Part shown: one piece after another, positions 16,419 through 23,538 of the stretch | Layout: each line of letters opens with the position of its first letter | How positions within the stretch are numbered: position 1 is the stretch's first letter | Source of the DNA: Nonomuraea montanisoli | Lineage (GTDB): Bacteria > Actinomycetota > Actinomycetes > Streptosporangiales > Streptosporangiaceae | NCBI RefSeq assembly: GCF_013363975.1 | Contig: NZ_JABWGN010000005.1 | Location: 372,001 to 436,000, forward strand | DNA: 64,000 nucleotides | Reading direction: 5' to 3' | Made by a program: the position numbers and the translations under genes | The notes under the pieces: model-generated | Seen by the model: the letters and a program-made list of their open reading frames with translations, nothing else | Told to the model about the DNA's origin: nothing | The model's database searches: none

Positions 16419-17369
16419 TCAGCCGCAGAGGTCTGGCGAGAGTCCGTGCCCCGCAGCCAGCTCGGCGCCCATGCCCAAACACCTCATGTCGATCGTCTCG
16501 GACACACCCGGTCGCTTCTCCAGGACGGCGGCCACCTTGGACGAGTCGGCATCGGATTTGAGCTGGATCCAGAACGACTCCGGCATGTCACTCTTCTCCG
16601 TGGCGGCCAGGAGAGCCTCGTTGTCGGCGAAAGACTTCTTGAAGTTCGCGTACGCCTCGGCCTGGTCCTCGAAGCGCACCCTCTTGACCTCGGGCATCGC
16701 CTTGATCTCGCGCCCCAGCTCGTTCCTGTCCTCGGCGGTGATGCCCCTGCCTCGCTTCGAGGTCCTGCTCTTCTCGTACTTCTCGCACGACGAAGACTCC
16801 AGGGACGAGGCGCCGCAGAGGAAGACCGCGACGTCGTCCGCGTCCTTGTCGCGGCCCGGGTTGTAGCCGTCGGTCATGGTCCGATCGGAGACCCGCGCCA
16901 CTCCGGGCATCCTCTTCGCCGCCCCTACAACCTTCGCCAGCTTCGTACCCTTTCGCACCCTTATCCGGTAGGACTCCGGCACATCCTCCGCCCGCACCTT
17001 CGCGACGATGTCCGGCTGGTCGGCGAACGCCTTGCGGAAGCGCTTGTAGGCGGTCCTACAGTCCTCGAAGGTCACCTTGGCGACTCCAGGCACCTCCCGC
17101 AGGGACGCGGCCAGAGCCCTCTTCTGCCGCTCGGTGGTGGGGCGCCCGTGGCAGAAGTCGTGGTCCTTCTCCCGTCCCGTGCAGAGAAACACCGACACGT
17201 CGGCCCGTTCGAAGACCTGTGTCCAAGAAGCCGCCACAGTCACGCTCTCGTCGGTGCTGGACGCCACGGCGCCCCCGGCGGTCCCCATTCCCGCGGTCAC
17301 GACCACCGTCGCGGCCACCGCCAGCCTCATGCCCGCCCGGCGCAGGCGGTGGTTCAGGGGGTTGCTCAC
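16419..17369 (-). CDS. Second tandem FtsX-extracellular-domain-like protein (paralogue, exported)
   Basis: I start at GTG 17369 rather than ATG 17372: GGAGG is too close to the ATG but well spaced for the GTG, and the start then aligns with the paralogue at 14446-15483. The 316-residue product has a short N-terminus, a hydrophobic segment (about 15-37) that may be a signal peptide or anchor, and the same two FtsX-like domains: VSVFLCTGREKDHDFC... and VAVFLCGASSLESSSC..., with LPESxRI-like strands VPESYRI and MPESFWI, and a final RCL...LCG Cys pair. There is one extra Cys in the first domain (FEDCRTA). It has a much shorter cytoplasmic part and no sigma gene directly ahead. It is flanked by direct repeats, suggesting it arose by duplication. 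Confidence 0.75.
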   Translation of the reverse strand: MSNPLNHRLRRAGMRLAVAATVVVTAGMGTAGGAVASSTDESVTVAASWTQVFERADVSVFLCTGREKDHDFCHGRPTTERQKRALAASLREVPGVAKVTFEDCRTAYKRFRKAFADQPDIVAKVRAEDVPESYRIRVRKGTKLAKVVGAAKRMPGVARVSDRTMTDGYNPGRDKDADDVAVFLCGASSLESSSCEKYEKSRTSKRGRGITAEDRNELGREIKAMPEVKRVRFEDQAEAYANFKKSFADNEALLAATEKSDMPESFWIQLKSDADSSKVAAVLEKRPGVSETIDMRCLGMGAELAAGHGLSPDLCG

Positions 17370-17582
17370 CATGCCTCCAAGGGCGCCGCATGCGCACCGG
17401 CCCGTGCGCGTAATCCGTCGTCGCACACCGTCCGCGCACACCCGGACGCCCGCGCCGGCGCCCCATACTGAGCGACGGTCGGGCAGCGGTGGGTGCCATA
17501 CCGGACTTGCACCGCACAATCATGGCATCGCTCCATGGTGAGCCTGTCCGGACGCCAACCGAAGCAGACGGCCGGGGCGCTG

Positions 17583-17945
17583 ACCGAAGAAGACGGCCGA
17601 CTGTGCGCTCGTCACGGCGCCCAGCCCGTGAGCCTTCACGACCGGCCATGACGGGCGGCAACCCACGACGGCGGGTGGGGCAACTTGGCTGTGCCGTAAC
17701 CCAGAACCAAAAAACAACACCCGCCCTCACGACCGGCCATGACGGACGGCAACCCACGACGGCGGGTGGGGCAACTTGGCTGTGCCGTAACCCAGAACCA
17801 AAAAACAACACCCCGCCCTCACGGCCGGCCATGACGGACGGCAACCCACGACGGCGGGTGGGGCAACTTGGCTGTGCCGTAACCCAGAGCCAGAAACAGG
17901 CCCTCACGACCGGCCATGAGGACTGGCCACCCACGACGGCGCGAG
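17583..17945. repeat. Tandem array of about 91-bp units plus long direct repeat copy
   Basis: Units beginning TCACGACCGGCCATGA start at 17636, 17727, 17819 and (partial) 17904, spacing 91, 92 and 85 bp. Each holds CCCACGACGGCGGGTGGG, a short hairpin-prone core, then an A-rich stretch. The first unit is preceded by the ACCGAAGAAG leader (17583) also seen at 16225. The whole gap 17373-17950 otherwise has no gene. Confidence 0.9.
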
Positions 17946-17950
17946 TCGGT

Positions 17951-19126
17951 CTACGCTCCGCGGAGGGACAGCATTATTGCCTCTACGGCGATCTGGGGGT
18001 TGACGCTGGCTTCGAGGCGTTCGCGGCAGCGCATGATCGCGTCGATGCGCCGCAGTGTCTCCTCCGGCGTGGACTCCCGCGCCATGCGGTCCAGGTCGAA
18101 GCGGATGTCGTCGTTGGCCAGTTCCACCGCCGCCCCGAACTGCATGGCCAGCACGTCGCGGTAGAACGAGACCAGCTCCAGCAGCGCTGCGTCCAGCGAG
18201 TCGCGCTTGATGCGCGTGGCCCGCGACTTCTGCCGGTCCTCCAGCTCCTTCAGCGCCCCGGCGCCGCCCCGCACCAGGCCCCGGTTGAGCCCCTTGCCCG
18301 TGGACCCCTCGCCGTACAGGCGGCGCAGCTCGGCCGTCTCCGCCTCGTTGAGCGTCGCGGTGGCCGCCGCGGCCTCCTCCTCCGCGGTCTTCACCAGGCG
18401 CTCCGCCGCCGCCACGCACTCCCCCACGCCCGTGAGCGAGCGGGGGATGCCGAGGACGGCCTCGCGTCTCCTGCGGACGCTCTCGTCCAGGGCGAGGGCG
18501 CGGGCCCGGCTGATGTGGCCCTGGGCGGCGCGGGCCGCGAACCGGGCTGTCTCCCACGGCACGCTCTCCCGCGTCGCCAGCACGTGCGCGACCGCCTCGG
18601 TGCCGGGCGTGGTCAGCGTGATGACGCGGCAGCGCGACCGGATGGTGATCATCATGTCGTCGGGCGCCGGGGCGCAGAGCAGCCACACCGTACGCGGCGG
18701 CGGCTCCTCGATGGCCTTGAGCAGGGCGTTCGCCGCCGACTCGGTGGCCCGGTCGGCGTCCTCGAACAGGATCACCCGCCACCTGCCCTGCGTGGGAGCG
18801 CCGGCGGCGCGCAGGATCAGCTCCCTGGTCTGCTTCACGCTGTACGACAGGCCGGCGGGGCGCACCGACTCCAGGTCGGGGTGGGAGCCGATCAGCACCT
18901 GGTGGCACTGGTCGCAGTGACCGCAGCCGCCGTCGGGGCAGAGCAGCGCCGCGGCGAACGCGCGCGCCGCGTCCTCCCGGCCGGAGCCGGGCGGGCCGGT
19001 GAACAGCCACGCGTGCGTCATGCCGGCGCCGCGCCCGCCGTCGACCACCTCGCGCGCGGCAGCGGCGGCCCGCGACAGGATGGCGACGGCCTGGTCCTGC
19101 CCGACGAGATCGGCGAAAACTGTCAC
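17951..19126 (-). CDS. holB: DNA polymerase III subunit delta'
   Basis: The roughly 391-residue clamp-loader subunit has the AAA+ fold of delta': FADLVGQDQAVAIL at the start, P-loop-like GPPGSGREDAARAFA, the four-Cys zinc module CPDGGCGHCDQCH, and RSRCRVITL as sensor region, followed by a helical C-terminal domain of about 190 residues. It helps load the beta clamp during replication. GTG 19126 is chosen; a TTG at 19132 is the alternative. It starts 10 bases after the stop of the MFS-tmk fusion and is surely co-transcribed with it. The usual next gene, ricT-like, is displaced by the sigma/FtsX-domain insert. Confidence 0.95.
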   Translation of the reverse strand: MTVFADLVGQDQAVAILSRAAAAAREVVDGGRGAGMTHAWLFTGPPGSGREDAARAFAAALLCPDGGCGHCDQCHQVLIGSHPDLESVRPAGLSYSVKQTRELILRAAGAPTQGRWRVILFEDADRATESAANALLKAIEEPPPRTVWLLCAPAPDDMMITIRSRCRVITLTTPGTEAVAHVLATRESVPWETARFAARAAQGHISRARALALDESVRRRREAVLGIPRSLTGVGECVAAAERLVKTAEEEAAAATATLNEAETAELRRLYGEGSTGKGLNRGLVRGGAGALKELEDRQKSRATRIKRDSLDAALLELVSFYRDVLAMQFGAAVELANDDIRFDLDRMARESTPEETLRRIDAIMRCRERLEASVNPQIAVEAIMLSLRGA

Positions 19127-19135
19127 GGACAAAGG

Positions 19136-21181
19136 CTAGTCGCGGATGGCCGGCATCGTGCCCGTGGCGTCCTCGGCCTCCTGGGGCACCGGGTCGGGCA
19201 GGATCTCGTGAACGCGGTCCTGGATGGCGCGGGTGATCTGCTCCGGCGTGAGCGTGCCGTCGACGACCAGGTAGCGCTCGGGGTTCGCGGCGGCCAGCGC
19301 GCGGAACTCCTTGCGCACCCGCTCGTGGAACTCCAGCGGCTCGGACTCGATGCGGTCGGCGGCGCCGCCCAGCCGGGTCAGCCCGATCGAGGGCGGCGTG
19401 TCGATGAGCACGGTCAGGTGCGGCAGCAGGCCGCCCGTGGCCCAGGAGTTGACCTTGGCCACGTCCTCCGGGGCGAGCGCCCGCCCCGCGCCCTGGTAGG
19501 CCAGCGACGAGTCGACGTAGCGGTCGCAGACCACGATCGCGCCCCGCCGCAGCGCCGGCCGGATGACCTTCTCCACGTGCTCGGAGCGGTCGGCCGCGTA
19601 CATCAGCGCCTCGGCGCGCGGCGACAGGCCGCGCTCGGCCGCGTCGAGCAGGATGGCGCGCAGCCGCATGCCGACCTTGGTGGAGCCCGGCTCGCGGGTC
19701 TGCACGACGTCGTAGCCCTGGTCGCGCAGCCAGATCGCGATCATGCGGGACTGGGTCGTCTTGCCCGAGCCCTCTCCGCCCTCGAACGCGATGAACAGGC
19801 CCGGCATGTCCTCGCCCCCCTCGGGCCGGAACCGCTCGCCGCGCACCGCCGCGATCAGGTCGTCGGACAGCGGCACGCCCTTGCGGTCGTCCATGTGGCG
19901 CAGCGCGAGGAAGCCGACGACCACGGCCAGCGCCCCGCCCAGCAGCAGCACCAGGTTGGACCCGTCGAAGCGGTAGGACAGCTCCCCCGCGTCGAAGCGG
20001 TGCTCACCGAACAGGGCCGCCAGCGGGTTGGCCACGGCGACCACGAGCAGCAGCGTCACCCGTGCCGTGGACTGCAGGAACGAGAACGTGCGGCCGCGCA
20101 TCGCGTCCTGGACCTCGAGCCCGATCAGCGTGTAGCCGATGATCCAGGCGATGCCCGCGCACGCCCCCAGCACCACGGTCAGCATGACCACGATCGCGAG
20201 GTTGTGGATCAGCGCGATCGCGACCAGCACCAGGCCCGCGACGGTGATGGCCAGGCCGAACAGCCGCCGCCTGGACAGCTCGCTCAGCAGCCGGAGCCCG
20301 AAGAACATGCCCAGCGCCATGCCGACGAAGACCGCGCCGAACACCACGCCGTAGGCCGCGTCGCCGCCGCCGAGCGCGATCACGTAGATCTTCGCCACGC
20401 CCACGACCGCGCCCCCGGCCGCGAACGCGCCGAGCATGCCGATGATCAGCCCGCGCACCAGCCGGTCGCCGCCGACGAACCGCCAGCCCTCGACGACCTG
20501 CTTGAGCACCGACGGGGTGGAGATCGCGCCGTCGCGCTTCGGGATGTCGCGCAGCGTGAAGATCAGGAACGCCGACACGAGGTAGGCCAGGGCGTTGAGC
20601 GCCAGGGCCACGCTGGTCGGGTCGAGGCCGGACAGCGACGGCACGAGGCTGCGTAGCGTGTCGCCCGCCACCGACAGCGCCGCGAACAGCAGGGCCGCGA
20701 CGGGCGCGCTGCCGTAGGTGACCAGCAGGTTGAGCCGGTTGGCCGCCTCGAGCTGATCCTTGGGCACCAGGTTGGGGACGGTGGCGTCCTTGGCCGGCAC
20801 CCAGAACAGGTTGACGCACTCCACGAGCAGCGTCGCGACGATGATCCACTGGTAGCTGCCGATGATCGGGATCGACAGCACCACGGCGAAGCGCGCCAGG
20901 TCGGAGGCGAACATCGTCAGCCGCCGGTCGAACCGGTCGGCGAAGGCTCCGGCCAGCGGGCCGAGGAGCACGGCGGGCAGCATCTTGGCGATGAACACGC
21001 CGCCCACGGCCAGCGACTGGACGCGGTAGTCGTCGCCCCGGGTGAGATTGCCGGCCAGGGCGGTCAGGGCCAGGATGTTGAGCCAGTCGCCCAGGCTGCA
21101 CACCGACATGGCCGTCCACAGCCGGCGGAACGGTGCGTTTGCCAGCACGTTGGTGGGTCGGCGTCGGCCAGGGACGGTCAT
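19136..21181 (-). CDS. tmk: Fusion of an MFS transporter and thymidylate kinase
   Basis: A 681-residue protein from ATG 21181. Residues about 1-430 are an MFS transporter of the MFS_3/enterobactin-exporter type with about 12 membrane segments (FRRLWTAMSVCSLGDWLNIL at the start, GPLAGAFADRFDRR after segment 2). Residues about 460-681 are dTMP kinase: FIAFEGGEGSGKTTQSR (P-loop), QTREPG, DRYVDSSLAYQGAGR (DRY/S motif and substrate site). The kinase makes dTDP for DNA synthesis. The same fusion is annotated in other actinomycetes, so it is not an assembly artefact; what the membrane half carries is unknown. It leads the tmk-holB unit. Confidence 0.93.
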   Translation of the reverse strand: MTVPGRRRPTNVLANAPFRRLWTAMSVCSLGDWLNILALTALAGNLTRGDDYRVQSLAVGGVFIAKMLPAVLLGPLAGAFADRFDRRLTMFASDLARFAVVLSIPIIGSYQWIIVATLLVECVNLFWVPAKDATVPNLVPKDQLEAANRLNLLVTYGSAPVAALLFAALSVAGDTLRSLVPSLSGLDPTSVALALNALAYLVSAFLIFTLRDIPKRDGAISTPSVLKQVVEGWRFVGGDRLVRGLIIGMLGAFAAGGAVVGVAKIYVIALGGGDAAYGVVFGAVFVGMALGMFFGLRLLSELSRRRLFGLAITVAGLVLVAIALIHNLAIVVMLTVVLGACAGIAWIIGYTLIGLEVQDAMRGRTFSFLQSTARVTLLLVVAVANPLAALFGEHRFDAGELSYRFDGSNLVLLLGGALAVVVGFLALRHMDDRKGVPLSDDLIAAVRGERFRPEGGEDMPGLFIAFEGGEGSGKTTQSRMIAIWLRDQGYDVVQTREPGSTKVGMRLRAILLDAAERGLSPRAEALMYAADRSEHVEKVIRPALRRGAIVVCDRYVDSSLAYQGAGRALAPEDVAKVNSWATGGLLPHLTVLIDTPPSIGLTRLGGAADRIESEPLEFHERVRKEFRALAAANPERYLVVDGTLTPEQITRAIQDRVHEILPDPVPQEAEDATGTMPAIRD

Positions 21182-21426
21182 GATGTCAGCGTATCCAGGT
21201 GCTCGCCGGGACTGGGAAGGCATGCGACGGACCGGGCGCGCCCGGCTGTCCGCCGCCTGAGAGTATTACGTCGGCAGGCCGGCGCGCAGGTTTCACACCG
21301 CGAATGGGCCCCGAGACGACCACGCAGGTTCCACACCGCACCCGCGCCCCGGAGAGGACCACGGCCCCCGAGACGACCCCGGCCGTGCTCCTCCGTCTGC
21401 TCACGTGCGGCCCGCCACGGCCACGG

Positions 21427-21990
21427 CTACGGGTCCGGCTCGCCCCGGGCCTGCCGAACCAGCGGCAGCCAGGCCGAGCGCACGGCGGCGGGCAGGGGCA
21501 GCTCGTCCCAGAGCTCGACGAGCAGCACCCCGTCGACGTGCGCCAGCAGGTCATCGGGTCCGCCTGCCCCGAGCAGCGCGGCGTACGCCTCCCGCCGCTG
21601 CGCGCGGTCGGCCAGCTCGTACGTCCGCTCCCGCACGGTCACCGTGGCGAGCGCCCGCGCCGGCGGTAACCTCGGCAGCCGGTTGGGCACGTGGAACGGC
21701 CTGCCGTCGTCGGCGACGCCGCGCGCGAACTCGACCTTGGGCTCCAGGGCGAGCCGGAACCCGGCGGCGTCGAGGATGCGCCCCGCCGTCTCCAGCGTCG
21801 GCGACTTGCGGCCGTGCTCGTACGCCGACAGCGTCGTGCGCGACGTGCCGCTGGCGCTGGCCAGGGCCGCCTGCTTCATGCTCGCGGCATGCCTGGCCTG
21901 CTTGAACAGCCAGCCGCCGCGCTGCGCCCAGAACGTGACGTCGGGGACGCCGCCCCGCTCGTACATGCTCCCGGCCGGTGAAGACGTCAT
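21427..21990 (-). CDS. XRE-family helix-turn-helix regulator
   Basis: ATG 21990 follows GGGAGG at 5 bases; a GTG two codons earlier overlaps that site and is unlikely. The 187-residue protein has an XRE helix-turn-helix at about residues 27-80 (FKQARHAASMKQAALASASG, then SRTTLSAYEHGRKSPTLETA), followed by an unrelated 100-residue C-terminal part ending in a Leu-Trp-rich segment. The C-terminal part resembles nothing I can name. Single gene; the 245-bp gap below it (21182-21426) holds short direct repeats of CGCAGGTTYCACACCG and CGAGACGACC but no gene. Confidence 0.8.
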   Translation of the reverse strand: MTSSPAGSMYERGGVPDVTFWAQRGGWLFKQARHAASMKQAALASASGTSRTTLSAYEHGRKSPTLETAGRILDAAGFRLALEPKVEFARGVADDGRPFHVPNRLPRLPPARALATVTVRERTYELADRAQRREAYAALLGAGGPDDLLAHVDGVLLVELWDELPLPAAVRSAWLPLVRQARGEPDP

Positions 21991-22059
21991 CGCCACCTCC
22001 CGCGTATCCCGTCGGATACTACGCCAGGCGGGCTCCGGTGACCAGGGGATCGCGGAAAG

Positions 22060-23451
22060 TCACGATCGCAGCTCCAGCAGCGTGATCTCCGGAGGCGCGC
22101 CGACCCGGACCGGCGGGCCCCAGAACCCGGCGCCCCGCGTCACGTACACCTGCACGCCGTCCACCGTCGCGAGCCCCGACACGACCGGCTGCTGCAACGG
22201 CACGAGCAGGTTGAACGGCGCGATCTGGCCGCCGTGCGTGTGGCCGGAGAGCTGGAGGTCCACCCCGTACCGGGCGGCGTCGGCGACCTGCACGGGCTGG
22301 TGGGCGAGCAGCACGGTGGACCGGCTGGTGTCACGTCCGCCCAGGGCCTTGGCGAAGTCGGGGCCGTCGTCCATGGTGGCGCCGTTGACGTCGTTGACGC
22401 CGGCGAGGTCGAGCACGCCGCCCTGATGGCGGATCTCGACCCGCTCGTTGCGCAGCGACCGCACGCCGAGCTGGCCCAGCTCCTCGATCCACTCGCCCGG
22501 GCCCTTGGACGTGTAGTACTCGTGGTTGCCCGTCACGAAGAAGGCCCCGTACCGGGACTCCAGGTCGCGCAGCGGCCGGGCCAGCGGGCCCAGCTCGGCC
22601 ACCGTGCCGTCGACCAGGTCACCGACGATCGTCACCACGTCCGGCTTCAGGGAGTTGATCATCCGGACGATCCGCTCGGTGTGCGCGCGTCCGGTGAGCG
22701 GTCCGAGGTGGATGTCGCTCACCACAGCGAACCGCAGGCCGCTCAGCCGCTGGTCGAGGTGGGGCAGCGTGACCTTGACCGGCTCGATCACGGGATCGCC
22801 CAGCGCGGTGCGCACGCCGTACCCGACGGTGCCGATCGCGCTCACGCCCGCGACGGCGGCGGTGGCCCGCCCGAGGAACAGCCGCCGGCTCATCTCGGCC
22901 GCCGCCGACGCCGGCACAGCGCCCGCAACCGCAGCCGGCACGGTGCCCGCAACCGCCGCCGTCCCCGACGCCGGAGCGGCACCCGCCGCCGTCCCCGACG
23001 CCGGAACGGCGCCCGCCGCACCGCCGTCACCGTCGGCCCGATCGTCACCGCCCGCACCGTCACGGTCCGGCACCGCGACCGCGTCCCCGGCCCCGGCCCC
23101 GGCCCCGGCGGTGACCGTCTCCAGGATCCGCGCCTCGGCGCCCGCCCGCCGTCCGCCCCGGCGCACGACCGCCCACGCGACCGCCCGCGGCACCTCCAGC
23201 ACCAGCAGAAACACCAGCAGGTAGAACATGATCGCCAGCCACAGGTAGCCCGGCCAGGCCAGCCAGTGCCCCGCCTCCACCCGCGAGCCGACGAACGTGA
23301 CCACGACCAGAACCCCGAGCCCGGCGAGACCCCAGGTCAGGGCACGGCGCAGCCGCCCCGGCCGGGTGGTGGAGCGCACCAGCCGGTGCCACAGGTACAG
23401 GTGAACGGCGCCGACCGCCGCGACCATCGTGAAGACGAAGCCCAAGACCAC
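22060..23451 (-). CDS. Membrane-anchored metallophosphoesterase (YkuE/YaeI-like)
   Basis: The 463-residue protein has three to four membrane segments in the first 120 residues, then a low-complexity Ala-Pro-Gly linker (about 130-195, built from AVPASGTA-like units), a probable Tat-like RRLFLGRATAAVAG segment, and the calcineurin-type phosphoesterase domain: VVSDIHLGPLTG (D-x-H), VGDLVDG (GDxxD), TGNHEYY (GNHE), LLAHQP and SGHTHGGQ. All metal ligands are present. Family members cut phosphodiester or pyrophosphate bonds, for example in lipid intermediates. It is 70 bases from the XRE gene on the same strand, but no link is evident. Confidence 0.9.
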   Translation of the reverse strand: MVLGFVFTMVAAVGAVHLYLWHRLVRSTTRPGRLRRALTWGLAGLGVLVVVTFVGSRVEAGHWLAWPGYLWLAIMFYLLVFLLVLEVPRAVAWAVVRRGGRRAGAEARILETVTAGAGAGAGDAVAVPDRDGAGGDDRADGDGGAAGAVPASGTAAGAAPASGTAAVAGTVPAAVAGAVPASAAAEMSRRLFLGRATAAVAGVSAIGTVGYGVRTALGDPVIEPVKVTLPHLDQRLSGLRFAVVSDIHLGPLTGRAHTERIVRMINSLKPDVVTIVGDLVDGTVAELGPLARPLRDLESRYGAFFVTGNHEYYTSKGPGEWIEELGQLGVRSLRNERVEIRHQGGVLDLAGVNDVNGATMDDGPDFAKALGGRDTSRSTVLLAHQPVQVADAARYGVDLQLSGHTHGGQIAPFNLLVPLQQPVVSGLATVDGVQVYVTRGAGFWGPPVRVGAPPEITLLELRS

Positions 23452-23511
23452 GCCGTCATGCTACGAGCCGCGCCGCCCGGCGCGGCGCCCCGCCCTGAGA
23501 GGCCTCTCAGC

Positions 23512-23533
23512 GAGAGGCCCCGCCCGGCCTCTC
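23512..23533 (-). terminator. Hairpin downstream of topA
   Basis: GAGAGGCC (23512-23519) pairs with GGCCTCTC (23526-23533) just past the topA stop. A perfect 16-bp palindrome CTGAGAGGCCTCTCAG (23495-23510) follows and can form an alternative structure. Confidence 0.65.
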
Positions 23534-23538
23534 AGGGG

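Noticed and set aside
17636..17945. Possible CRISPR array
   Set aside because: Units are about 91 bp and almost wholly repeated, with no unique spacers of equal length, and no cas genes are present.
17489..20656. A 1055-residue plus-strand frame over the repeats, holB and tmk
   Set aside because: Shadow frame; it runs through non-coding repeats and carries no known domain.
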